A stretch of DNA of 9,390 nt. Origin: Rhodospirillales bacterium (GTDB lineage Bacteria; Pseudomonadota; Alphaproteobacteria; SMXQ01). Positions 1 through 7,577 of the stretch are shown here, in pieces (the first letter of the stretch is position 1; every line of letters starts with the position of its first letter). Where the stretch lies: the NCBI GenBank assembly GCA_024638585.1, contig JAHEKA010000066.1, positions 1-9,390 on the forward strand, given 5' to 3'. Below the pieces are notes generated by a model that saw nothing but the letters and a program-made list of their open reading frames with translations, ran no database searches and was not told the origin of the DNA. The translations under genes were made by a program, and so were the position numbers.

Positions 1-1125
1 TACGACGGCCTGATCAAGGAACTCGACGCCCACCAAGGCGCCACCACTCTTACCTACCGCAAGGCCCTCGCCGCCCGGGCCTATGCCCGAACCGCCGCCT
101 ATGACGCCGCCATCTCCGGGTGGTTTACGGAAACCTTGGACGAACCCTTTCCCGACCGCTACTGCCTGAGCGGCACCCTGAGCCAGCGGATGCGCTATGG
201 CGAAAATCCCCACCAAGAGGCCGCATTCTACATCGATCCGGCCCATCCCCGGCCCGGTGCCGCCACCGCCACCCAGATCCAGGGCAAGGAGCTCAGCTTC
301 AACAACCTCAACGACACCGACGCGGCCTTCGAGCTGGTGAGCGAATTCGACCGTCCCGCCATCGCCATCATCAAGCACGCCAACCCCTGCGGCGTCGCCT
401 TGGGAGCGGACCTCAAATCAGCCTATGGGCGCGCGCTGGCCTGTGACCCGGTTTCAGCCTTCGGCGGCATCATCGCCGCCAACCGGCCGCTCGACGGCGA
501 GACCGCAGAGGAAATCGCCAAGCTGTTTGCCGAAGTGGTGATCGCGCCGGAAATCTCCGACGAGGCACGCGCCGTGCTGGGGGCAAAGAAGAACTTGCGT
601 GTGCTGGCCACCGGCGCCATGGCCGATGCGGCGGCCAAGGCAATGACGGTGCGCAGCCTGGCCGGGGGGTTCCTGCTGCAGAACCGGGATTCCGGGCACA
701 TCACGGAGGCCGAGCTCAATTGCGTGACAAAGCGCAAACCGACCGCTGAGGAGATCGCCGATCTCCTGTTCGCCTTCACCGTGTGCAAGCATGTGAAATC
801 CAACGCCATCGTCTATGCCAAGGAAGGCGCCACCGTCGGCATCGGCGCCGGCCAGATGAGCCGGGTCGATTCATCGCGCATTGCCGCCTGGAAGGCCGAA
901 GACGCCAGCACCCAAGCCGGCGAGGACGTGACCCGGGCCAAGGGGTCGGTGGTGGCGTCCGACGCCTTCTTCCCGTTCGCCGACGGCCTGCTGGCCGCCG
1001 CCGAGGCCGGCGCCGAGGCGGTCATCCAGCCGGGCGGCTCGATCCGCGACGAAGAAGTGATCGCCGCCGCCGACGAAGCGGGGCTGGCCATGGTGATGAC
1101 CGGGATGCGCCACTTTCGTCACTGA
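1..1125 (+). CDS. purH: Bifunctional AICAR formyltransferase / IMP cyclohydrolase, 5'-truncated by window edge
   Basis: PurH catalyses the last two steps of de novo purine synthesis in the cytoplasm: formylation of AICAR with 10-formyl-tetrahydrofolate, then ring closure to IMP. The frame is open from base 1 to the TGA at 1123-1125, giving 374 visible residues. The family is about 520-530 residues long, so roughly 150 N-terminal residues (most of the cyclohydrolase domain) lie outside the window. The first ~45 visible residues are the end of that domain; the rest is the transformylase domain. Visible motifs are RYGENPHQ (residues 65-72), the catalytic Lys-His pair in IIKHANPCG (K125-H126, equivalent to human K266-H267), SAFGGI, and the C-terminal QPGGSIRD and GMRHF. 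A TTG at 136 is internal and not the start, because homology continues upstream of it. No frameshift or missing key residue is seen. The gene converges on the minus-strand transporter gene, with 16 bp between stop codons. Confidence 0.97.
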   Translation, partial: YDGLIKELDAHQGATTLTYRKALAARAYARTAAYDAAISGWFTETLDEPFPDRYCLSGTLSQRMRYGENPHQEAAFYIDPAHPRPGAATATQIQGKELSFNNLNDTDAAFELVSEFDRPAIAIIKHANPCGVALGADLKSAYGRALACDPVSAFGGIIAANRPLDGETAEEIAKLFAEVVIAPEISDEARAVLGAKKNLRVLATGAMADAAAKAMTVRSLAGGFLLQNRDSGHITEAELNCVTKRKPTAEEIADLLFAFTVCKHVKSNAIVYAKEGATVGIGAGQMSRVDSSRIAAWKAEDASTQAGEDVTRAKGSVVASDAFFPFADGLLAAAEAGAEAVIQPGGSIRDEEVIAAADEAGLAMVMTGMRHFRH

Positions 1126-1138
1126 CGCGCTGGGCGCG
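1126..1138. terminator. Short GC hairpin between convergent purH and MFS genes
   Basis: The 16-bp gap between the two convergent stop codons is almost filled by a perfect 5-bp inverted repeat, CGCGC-TGG-GCGCG. The flanking TGA (1123-1125) and TCA (1142-1144) are also complementary across an asymmetric bulge. It could act as a stem at the 3' end of both transcripts. There is no T-tract on either strand, so intrinsic termination is unproven; in this GC-rich DNA the pairing could also be chance. Confidence 0.3.
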
Positions 1139-1141
1139 ATG

Positions 1142-2452
1142 TCAATCGGCCGTTTTGGGTTCCGCGAGGGGCCACAGGATGACGAATCCCACCAGGAAGA
1201 AGACGAGCACCGTCGCCATGCCGACCCGCTGTGAATCCGCCATGACAGTCACCCAGCCCAGGATCGCCGGCCCCACGAAGGCCGTGGCTTTGCCCGATAG
1301 CGCGTAGAGCCCGAACATTTCCGCCCGCATGTCCGCCGGCGCCATGCGCGCCATCAAGGACCGGCTGGCCGCCTGGGCGGGCCCGAAGAAGATGCCGATG
1401 GCGGCGCCCAGGATCCAGAACCATGTCTTGTCGGTGACGATCAGAATCCCCGCGCCCAGGATCATCAGGCCGACAAGGGAGATCAGGATGGTGCGCCGGG
1501 CGCCGATCCAGTCGTCGATCCAGGCGAACCCGGCGGCACCCAGCCCGGCAGTCAGGTTGAGCGCGATCCCGAACAGGATCACCTCCTCCACCTCCATGCC
1601 CCAGGTGCCCGCGGCATAGACGCCGCCGAAGGCGAACAAGGTGTTGAGACCGTCGGTGTAGATCATCCGCCCGAGCAGGAAGCGCAGGATGGCGCCGCGC
1701 CCCTTGAGCGCCCGCACCGTGCCGGCAAGCTGGCGGAACCCCTCGCGCACGGCCCCCACCGCACCCGCACCGGTGCCGGCCCGGTCGGGCAGGAGGAAGA
1801 ACAGCGGCAGGGCGAAGACGGCATACCATAGGGCCGCAATGGGGCCGCTGATGCGCACATGTTCCGCGGCCGCCCGGTCGAGACCGAAGGGCGGCGCCTC
1901 GGCCTGGACGAAACCGAACAGCACGATCACGAGGCACACCAGGCCGCCCGCATATCCCAGGCCCCAACCCCAGCCCGACAATCGGCCGAGCCGGTTCTCG
2001 GGACAGATCTCGGGCAACATGGCATTGTAGAAAACGATGGCGATCTCGAACGCGAAATTGCCGACGGCGACGAGAACCAGGGCCAGCATGATCGAGTCCG
2101 GGTGCGGGCGCACGAACCACAGGGCGGCCGTCGCCAAGACGCACAGCACGGTGAACACGCCGAGCCACGGCTTGCGCGGCCCGTTGCGGTCGGCGATGGC
2201 GCCGAGCACCGGGGAGGCGATGGCGATGGCAAGCGCCGAGAGGGTGATGGCCGAGCCCCAAAGCCCGGTGCCCTGGACCGGATTGAGGGCGACACCGCGG
2301 GTGAAGAAAGCAGCAAAGACGAAGGTCAGGATGACCGCGGGAAAGGACGAATTGGCCCAGTCATAGAGGCACCAGACCACCCGCGCCCCGCGCCCCGCGC
2401 CCGAAGACGGATCGGGGCCGGAACCCGGGTCGGGGCCAGGATCACTTGCCAC
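1142..2452 (-). CDS. MFS transporter, UMF1 (Atg22-like) family
   Basis: This is an inner-membrane transporter of the major facilitator superfamily with 436 residues and about 12 hydrophobic segments. Recognition rests on the family signature YDWANS (residues 30-35) followed by a hydrophobic first helix, the MFS motif-A-like loop GAIADRNGPRK (about 84-94), and a C-terminal block, GPAQAASRSLMARMAP then EMFGLYALSGKATAF, typical of UMF1 proteins. Yeast Atg22 exports amino acids from the vacuole; bacterial members are poorly characterised, so the substrate is unknown. The start chosen is GTG at 2452, 6 bp after the dehydrogenase stop, with a modest ribosome site (GGTGGGAAG, 2463-2471) 10 nt upstream. 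A second in-frame GTG at 2380 is possible; it would remove a Pro/Gly/Asp-rich, non-conserved N-terminus. The gene is probably translated from the same mRNA as the dehydrogenase, which suggests a linked role in amino-acid or nitrogen metabolism, by inference only. Confidence 0.9.
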   Translation of the reverse strand: MASDPGPDPGSGPDPSSGAGRGARVVWCLYDWANSSFPAVILTFVFAAFFTRGVALNPVQGTGLWGSAITLSALAIAIASPVLGAIADRNGPRKPWLGVFTVLCVLATAALWFVRPHPDSIMLALVLVAVGNFAFEIAIVFYNAMLPEICPENRLGRLSGWGWGLGYAGGLVCLVIVLFGFVQAEAPPFGLDRAAAEHVRISGPIAALWYAVFALPLFFLLPDRAGTGAGAVGAVREGFRQLAGTVRALKGRGAILRFLLGRMIYTDGLNTLFAFGGVYAAGTWGMEVEEVILFGIALNLTAGLGAAGFAWIDDWIGARRTILISLVGLMILGAGILIVTDKTWFWILGAAIGIFFGPAQAASRSLMARMAPADMRAEMFGLYALSGKATAFVGPAILGWVTVMADSQRVGMATVLVFFLVGFVILWPLAEPKTAD

Positions 2453-2458
2453 CGCGGC

Positions 2459-5400
2459 TTAGCTTCCCACCAGCAGCCTGAGTTGACTGATCGCCACCGC
2501 CATCATGGCGATGTCTGGCGCGCCGGACGCGCGCATGTCGCCGAGCATCTGCTCCGTGCGTTCCACCGCGGACTTGTGCGCGTCGGCCCACACGTCGACC
2601 ACCACTTCGGCCATGCCGAGCCCGCCGGCGGCATCCATCACGTGGGTGACAAGATCGTATTGCAGCCCATAGAGCTCATCGACCATGGACTGGATCGCCT
2701 GGCGCTGCCAAGGTGTCTGTGCCTCGATCCCCCGCGCCGCGTCCCGCAGCCAGTCGAAACCGAACCGCGCACCGATACCGAAATAGACCCGCGCCGCATC
2801 GGGCACCGCAGCAGCAGCACCGCCGGCGACTCGCACGATATCCGGCGCCGCGCCCAGAAGGGGCAGGCGGGCAATCTCTTCGGCGAGTTTGGCCGGCAGG
2901 CCCCGCTCCTCGAAATCCTTGCGCCGGCGCTCGATGTGTTCCAGATCCTCCGCGGAAGCCACCTGGCCCAGCCCCTTGGCCAGAGCGGCGGCGCCGGGCT
3001 GAAACCGTTCGATATTGGCGGTGATGTCGAGAGGATGGCTGCGGTTGTTTATGAACCACAACGCGGCCCGTTCGATCAGAGTCTTGATGTCCCGCATCGC
3101 CGCGGTCTGAACCTCGGCCGCAACCTTGTTGTCCAGCGCCTCGATCTCCCGCCACAGCGCTTCGCAGCCGAAGACGTCGCGAACGATGGTGAAAGCGCGC
3201 GCGGCGGCCGGCCCCCGCTGCCCGGTCCGTTCCCTGAGATCGTTGATGAAGGTGAACCCGGCCCGATTTACCACCTGGTTGGCGATCGAGGTCGCGATCA
3301 ATTCCCGGCGCAAGCGGTGAGCGGCGATATCCTCGGGGTAGGATTTCTGGATCGGCGTCGGAAAATAGGCGATCAGGTCGTTGATCAAAAGCGGCTCGTC
3401 GGGCAACTCGCTTTCCAATAACTCGTCATAAAGCGCAAGCTTCGCATGGGCCAAAAGCACCGAGGTTTCCGGGCGCGTCAGGCCGATGCCCGAACTCGCC
3501 ATCTGATCGAGGGTCTCCGCGTCGGGCAGCACGTCGACGGTGCGGTTGACGCGCTTCTCACGCACCAGCGCTCGGATCAGGCGGGCGACATTGGGCAACC
3601 GTTCCGCGGCTTCCGCCTCGGCGACGGTCAAGGCGCCGGTCTGCAGGTAATTGTCGCGCAGCACCAATTGGGCGACCTCGTCGGTCATGGCGGCCAGCAG
3701 CTTATCGCGCTTTTCCATGGTCAGCCGTTTGGACTGGACCACCTGGCCCAAGAGAATCTTGATGTTGACCTCGTGATCGGAACAATCGACGCCGGCGGAA
3801 TTGTCCACCGAATCGGTGTTCAGCTTGCCGCCGGCACGAGCGTATTCGATCCGGCCAAGCTGCGTAATCCCAAGATTGGCGCCTTCGCCAAGCACCTTGC
3901 AGCGCAATTCGCGGGCATCGACGCGGACCGGATCGTTGGCCCGATCGCCGGCATCCGCGTGGCTTTCGCCACGGGCCTTGACGAAAGTTCCGATGCCGCC
4001 GAACCAGAGCAGGTCCGCGTCCTCCTTCAACAGCCGCTTGATCAGGTCGCTCGGCGCCATGGCGCTTTGATTGGTGTCCAATAGCGCCTTCATTTCCGAA
4101 GACAGCTTGATGGACTTTGCGGCGCGCTCGAATACGCCGCCACCCTTGGAAATCAGCGTCTTGTCGTAATCCATCCAGGTCGAGCGCGGCTTGTTGAACA
4201 GCCGCCGGCGTTCCTTGAAGGATGCGGCGGGATCCGGATCCGGATCGACGAAGATGTGCAGGTGGTTGAACGCCGCCACCAGTTTAGTGTGGCGCGAGAG
4301 CAGCATGCCGTTGCCGAACACGTCGCCACCCATGTCGCCGACGCCGACGCAGGTGAAATCCTCCTTCTGGATATCGCGGCCCAGTTCCCGGAAATGCCGC
4401 TTGACCGATTCCCAGGCGCCGCGGGCGGTGATGCCCATCTTCTTGTGGTCATAGCCCACCGAACCGCCCGACGCGAACGCATCATCGAGCCAGAACCCGT
4501 AATCCCGGGCGATGCCGTTTGCGATGTCGGAGAAGGTTGCCGTGCCCTTGTCGGCGGCGACCACCAGGTAAGGATCGTCGCCGTCGTCGCGCACCACGTC
4601 TTTCGGCGCAATGATCTTGTCGCCGGACCGGTTGTCGGTAATGTCGAGCAGGCCCCGCATCAGGATCTTGTAACATTCGATGCCTTCGGCCAAGAGTGCC
4701 TCGCGCCCGCCTTCGGTGGGCGGCCGCTTGACGACGAAGCCGCCCTTGGCGCCGACCGGCACGATCACCGGGTTTTTCACGGTCTGCGCCTTCATCAGGC
4801 CGAGGATTTCGGTACGGAAATCGTCGCGCCGGTCGGACCAGCGGATGCCGCCGCGGGCAACCGGTCCGCCGCGCAGGTGAATGCCCTCCATGCGCGGGGA
4901 AAAGACGAAGATCTCCCGCCAGGGACGGGGCAGGGGCAATTCGTTTATGGCGCCGCTGTCCAGCTTGAACGAGACATAGGGCTTCGGTCCGCCGTCCTCG
5001 GCGGGCTGATAATAGTTGGTCCTGAGCGTCGCCATCACCAGGTTCAGGAAGCGGCGCAGGATGCGGTCCTCTTCGAGGCTTTGCACGGCCTCCAGCTTTT
5101 CCTCAAAGTCGACATTGAGAGTCACCTCCCGGGATTCGGACTTATCCCTCGCCGCCGGGTCGAATCGAGCGGCGAATAGGTCAACGAGAAGACGGCCGAA
5201 GCCCGGATTGGCGACAAAGGCCTCGATCATGGATTCGGGCGAGAAAGGCGCGTTTGCCTGGCGCAGATATTTCGAGTACGCCCGGATCAGCTTCACGTCG
5301 AGCCAGCTCAGGCCTTCGGTCAAGACCAACTGGTTGAATCCGTCGTCCTGGAGATGCCCTTTCCACAGACGGGTAAAGGCTTCCTCGAACTTTTCCTTCT

Positions 5401-7288
5401 GGGCGGTGAACGCCCCTTTGTCCGCCGGAGCGGGGCCGCGGCGCTCCATGCCGAAATCGTGGATCCACATGGTCTTACCGCCCACCGGTTCGACCTCGAA
5501 GGGAACCTCCTCGATCACCTTGAGCCCCATGTTTTCCAGCATCGGCAGGACATCGGACAAGGCCAGCGCCTCACCGACGTGATAGATCTTGAGGCGCAGC
5601 GCGCCGTCCTTGGTCCCCTGGCGTCGATAGAGGCAGAGCTCGATTTCTCCGCTTTCCTCAGCCTCAATCAACAAATCGATATCGTTGACCGCCTGATGGG
5701 GCGAAAAATCGTCCTTATAGGCTGAATCGAAGGCCCTTTCGAAACGGGTGAATCGATCGAGCCCGCTACGCTCGCCTTCGCTTGCGACCAGGGCGTCGTG
5801 CAGGTCTTCGGTCCAGGATCGGGCGGCCACGGCGAGATCGCGCTCGACCGCCTCCCGGTCATAGGCCGGGACCTTGCCGGGCTGCGTCTTGACGATGAAA
5901 TGGACCCGTGCCAGCGGTTCGTCGCCGATATGGGTGTAATAGGCGGAGATGGACCCGTCCATGGCGTGGCACAGGATTTGCGCGAACTTCTCGCGCAAAG
6001 CCGACTCAAAGCCGTCTTTGGCGGTGAACACCAGGCAGGAGATGAAACGCTCCAGCGGATCATGGCGCGTGAACAGCGCGGTGCGCTGGCGTTCCTGCAG
6101 GTGCAGGATGCCGACGCCGGTTTCCATCAGGTCTTCTTCGGAGATCTGGAACAGTTCGTCCCTGGGATAACTCTCCAGGACATGCAAGAGGGCCTTGCCG
6201 TCGTGGCTTGCGCGGTCGAACCCGGCGGCGGAGACCACGCGATCGATCTTACGCCGGAGCAGGGGAATGAACCGCGGACTGAGGCTATAGGCATGTGAGG
6301 TGAAGAGGCCGACGAAGCGGTGTTCTCCCGTTGCCCGGCCCTTGCCGTCGACAATCTTGATACCGATGGTGTCCATGTGCACGGCGCGGTGCACATTGGC
6401 CCGCCGGTTGCCCTTCGAAATGGTCAAAAGCGACGATTCCGCAAGCGCCCGGCGCACCTCCGGCGACAGGCGCGTGTCATCGGTCTGGAACACCCGTGCC
6501 TTGGGGTCGGACAGGATGCCGAGGCTGGAGCCGGGAACGATGGAATCGGCGGCGGAGGCGCTTTTGCCGAAGTTGTACTGGCGGTATCCGAGGAAGGTGA
6601 AATGGTCGTCGTCGATCCATCGCAGGAAGGCGCGAATCTCTTCCAGCTCCTCGGTGCTGGTGTCGTCATGGCTGACGGGAAAATCGCGGATGACCTCCTG
6701 CAGCTTGCCGCGCATGGCCATCCAGTCCCGCACCGCCAGCCGCACGTCTTGCAGCACAATTCCAAGTGCCTTCTTGAGGTCGGCCATCTCCCGGGCCGTC
6801 GCCTGGCGGTCGAGACCGACATGGATGATTGATTCCCGTGGGAAATCGGAACCGTTGGCATCGATCTCGACGATCTTGCCCTTGGCATCGCGCTTCACAC
6901 CGATCACCGGGTGGATCAGCAACCGCACCCCGTAGCCGCGCGAGTTCAGCGCCGCGGTGACCGAGTCGACCAGGAATGGCATGTCGTCGTTGATGATCTG
7001 GATCGCCGTTTGATCCGATTCCCAACCGTCGTCCTTGGCCGAGGGATTGAACACCCGGATCAACGGCCGGCCGCGCCGGCGGGTCTTCGCGAAATCGAGG
7101 AAACCGAGGGCCTGCCCGGCAAGATTCTTATCGGAATAGGCGGCAATATCGCTGAAGGGTAGTCGGCGGTAATAGGCCTGAAGGAATTCTCCGGCAAGGC
7201 GCGCAGCAGCCCCCTTCCGCCCCTTCTTCGCGAGCCGGGCAATACGATCCGCCCGTTTGCGGGTCTTTCCATCCAACAATTCGGCCAT
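2459..7288 (-). CDS. gdhB: NAD-specific glutamate dehydrogenase, large (~180 kDa) class
   Basis: This enzyme oxidatively deaminates L-glutamate to 2-oxoglutarate and ammonium with NAD+, a catabolic cytoplasmic reaction. The call gives 1,609 residues, matching the ~1,600-residue family (Pseudomonas GdhB, Caulobacter GdhZ). The long N-terminal half holds the ACT-like regulatory segments. The catalytic core follows: RGGIRWSDRRDDFRTE, the substrate/catalytic lysine in VPVGAKGGFVVK (about K848; bases 4739-4753), IAPKDVVRDDGDDPY, and the NAD-binding glycine-rich stretch GVGDMGGDVFGNGM (about 982-995; bases 4304-4345). The C-terminal helical region ends at TAA 2459-2461. The ATG at 7288 is chosen because AGGGGA (7295-7300) lies 6 nt upstream and MAELL begins family-like sequence. 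A longer reading frame back to a TTG at 7393 is open, but it starts upstream of the predicted promoter and is Arg/Val-rich. No disruption is seen across the frame. It is first in a probable two-gene operon with the MFS gene. Symbols vary by species (gdhB, gdhZ, gdh2). Confidence 0.97.
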   Translation of the reverse strand: MAELLDGKTRKRADRIARLAKKGRKGAAARLAGEFLQAYYRRLPFSDIAAYSDKNLAGQALGFLDFAKTRRRGRPLIRVFNPSAKDDGWESDQTAIQIINDDMPFLVDSVTAALNSRGYGVRLLIHPVIGVKRDAKGKIVEIDANGSDFPRESIIHVGLDRQATAREMADLKKALGIVLQDVRLAVRDWMAMRGKLQEVIRDFPVSHDDTSTEELEEIRAFLRWIDDDHFTFLGYRQYNFGKSASAADSIVPGSSLGILSDPKARVFQTDDTRLSPEVRRALAESSLLTISKGNRRANVHRAVHMDTIGIKIVDGKGRATGEHRFVGLFTSHAYSLSPRFIPLLRRKIDRVVSAAGFDRASHDGKALLHVLESYPRDELFQISEEDLMETGVGILHLQERQRTALFTRHDPLERFISCLVFTAKDGFESALREKFAQILCHAMDGSISAYYTHIGDEPLARVHFIVKTQPGKVPAYDREAVERDLAVAARSWTEDLHDALVASEGERSGLDRFTRFERAFDSAYKDDFSPHQAVNDIDLLIEAEESGEIELCLYRRQGTKDGALRLKIYHVGEALALSDVLPMLENMGLKVIEEVPFEVEPVGGKTMWIHDFGMERRGPAPADKGAFTAQKEKFEEAFTRLWKGHLQDDGFNQLVLTEGLSWLDVKLIRAYSKYLRQANAPFSPESMIEAFVANPGFGRLLVDLFAARFDPAARDKSESREVTLNVDFEEKLEAVQSLEEDRILRRFLNLVMATLRTNYYQPAEDGGPKPYVSFKLDSGAINELPLPRPWREIFVFSPRMEGIHLRGGPVARGGIRWSDRRDDFRTEILGLMKAQTVKNPVIVPVGAKGGFVVKRPPTEGGREALLAEGIECYKILMRGLLDITDNRSGDKIIAPKDVVRDDGDDPYLVVAADKGTATFSDIANGIARDYGFWLDDAFASGGSVGYDHKKMGITARGAWESVKRHFRELGRDIQKEDFTCVGVGDMGGDVFGNGMLLSRHTKLVAAFNHLHIFVDPDPDPAASFKERRRLFNKPRSTWMDYDKTLISKGGGVFERAAKSIKLSSEMKALLDTNQSAMAPSDLIKRLLKEDADLLWFGGIGTFVKARGESHADAGDRANDPVRVDARELRCKVLGEGANLGITQLGRIEYARAGGKLNTDSVDNSAGVDCSDHEVNIKILLGQVVQSKRLTMEKRDKLLAAMTDEVAQLVLRDNYLQTGALTVAEAEAAERLPNVARLIRALVREKRVNRTVDVLPDAETLDQMASSGIGLTRPETSVLLAHAKLALYDELLESELPDEPLLINDLIAYFPTPIQKSYPEDIAAHRLRRELIATSIANQVVNRAGFTFINDLRERTGQRGPAAARAFTIVRDVFGCEALWREIEALDNKVAAEVQTAAMRDIKTLIERAALWFINNRSHPLDITANIERFQPGAAALAKGLGQVASAEDLEHIERRRKDFEERGLPAKLAEEIARLPLLGAAPDIVRVAGGAAAAVPDAARVYFGIGARFGFDWLRDAARGIEAQTPWQRQAIQSMVDELYGLQYDLVTHVMDAAGGLGMAEVVVDVWADAHKSAVERTEQMLGDMRASGAPDIAMMAVAISQLRLLVGS
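2463..2471 (-). promoter_or_regulatory. Ribosome binding site for the MFS gene, inside the end of the dehydrogenase gene
   Basis: The minus strand reads GGTGGGAAG, ending 10 nt before the GTG at 2452. It overlaps the last codons of the dehydrogenase gene, as expected for translational coupling in an operon. The match to anti-Shine-Dalgarno is partial. Confidence 0.4.
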
Positions 7289-7294
7289 GGCCGG

Positions 7295-7300
7295 TCCCCT
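7295..7300 (-). promoter_or_regulatory. Ribosome binding site that fixes the glutamate dehydrogenase start
   Basis: The minus strand reads AGGGGA-CCGGCC-ATG, a purine-rich Shine-Dalgarno-like hexamer with 6-nt spacing to the ATG at 7288. It favours this start over the upstream in-frame TTG at 7393. Confidence 0.5.
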
Positions 7301-7381
7301 AACGATGTCTCTTGTCGATCGAACGCGTGCAACGATCACGCGCGCCAAACCGTTCCCGCCCTGGGCCGGCTGGCGCACCGA

Positions 7382-7410
7382 AACATAGGACAAATATGGT
7401 TAATTCTCCA
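7382..7410 (-). promoter_or_regulatory. Candidate housekeeping promoter for the dehydrogenase-transporter operon
   Basis: On the minus strand a -35-like TGGAGA (7405-7410; 4 of 6 to TTGACA) and a -10-like TATGTT (7382-7387; 4 of 6 to TATAAT) are separated by exactly 17 bp. They sit in the only AT-rich island of the intergenic region. The start of transcription would fall near 7375, giving a leader of about 85-90 nt before the ATG at 7288. The individual hexamers are weak, so the call depends on spacing, position and the overlapping regulatory motifs. Confidence 0.35.
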
Positions 7411-7414
7411 TTAG
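7396..7414 (-). promoter_or_regulatory. CtrA-like binding site upstream of glutamate dehydrogenase
   Basis: The minus strand reads CTAA-N7-TTAACCAT. CtrA, the alphaproteobacterial cell-cycle response regulator, recognises TTAA-N7-TTAA, and TTAACCAT is a known extended half-site. Here 7 of 8 specified bases match, with correct 7-bp spacing and the complete TTAACCAT extension. The N7 spacer contains the predicted -35 hexamer, the usual place for a CtrA box. Occupancy is inferred; no binding evidence can come from sequence alone. Confidence 0.45.
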
Positions 7415-7421
7415 GGGAATT
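7402..7421. repeat. Inverted repeat overlapping the -35 region of the dehydrogenase promoter
   Basis: AATTCTCC (7402-7409) and GGGGAATT (7414-7421) form an 8-bp inverted repeat with one mismatch (a G-T wobble in RNA) around ATTA. It overlaps the CtrA-like site and the -35 hexamer, so it could be an operator for a dimeric regulator. No known regulator consensus is recognised with confidence. Confidence 0.4.
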
Positions 7422-7556
7422 TGGGGCCGACCAGACGCCGGCCCTGAGACCGCGGGTCAGGAGAACGCGGCCCCAACCCGAACCCGTGTCGGAGAGATAA
7501 GGGCCTATTGCCAAGCTCTCGCAATCAGACTGACCATGTTCCACGTCGTCACTCAA

Positions 7557-7574
7557 GCGATCCGTAACGGTCGC
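7557..7574 (-). terminator. Hairpin just downstream of the secreted phosphoesterase gene
   Basis: Minus-strand GCGACCG-TTA-CGG-A-TCGC folds into a 7-bp stem with one bulged A and a 3-nt loop. It starts 3 nt after the TGA at 7578-7580. It is followed by TTGAG rather than a run of T, so it may be a weak intrinsic terminator or a 3'-end stabilising stem. Its placement suggests the phosphoesterase transcript ends here and the dehydrogenase operon uses its own promoter. Confidence 0.4.
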
Positions 7575-7577
7575 GCA

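Noticed and set aside
1119..2261. Alternative 380-codon minus-strand frame within the transporter gene
   Set aside because: Its product is Arg/Gly/His-rich without membrane segments, while the other frame gives a clear 12-helix UMF1 protein.
1859..3421. Long plus-strand open frame (520 codons) antisense to the transporter and dehydrogenase genes
   Set aside because: It spans the junction of two clear minus-strand genes, its product is a low-complexity His/Arg/Gly/Asp-rich sequence with no recognisable domain, and GC-rich DNA commonly leaves such antisense frames open.
4256..5179. Plus-strand 307-codon frame opposite the dehydrogenase core
   Set aside because: It is a shadow of the conserved catalytic region (GAKGG and the NAD motif are on the minus strand).
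7453..7480. CGGGT...ACCCG inverted repeat in the intergenic region
   Set aside because: The arms are 5 bp with an 18-nt loop and no T-tract; too weak to call in GC-rich DNA.
7299..7556. Small minus-strand frame (and a plus-strand one at 7312-7500) in the intergenic region
   Set aside because: Neither has a convincing ribosome site or recognisable domain, and both cover the AT-rich promoter island; they are more likely chance frames.
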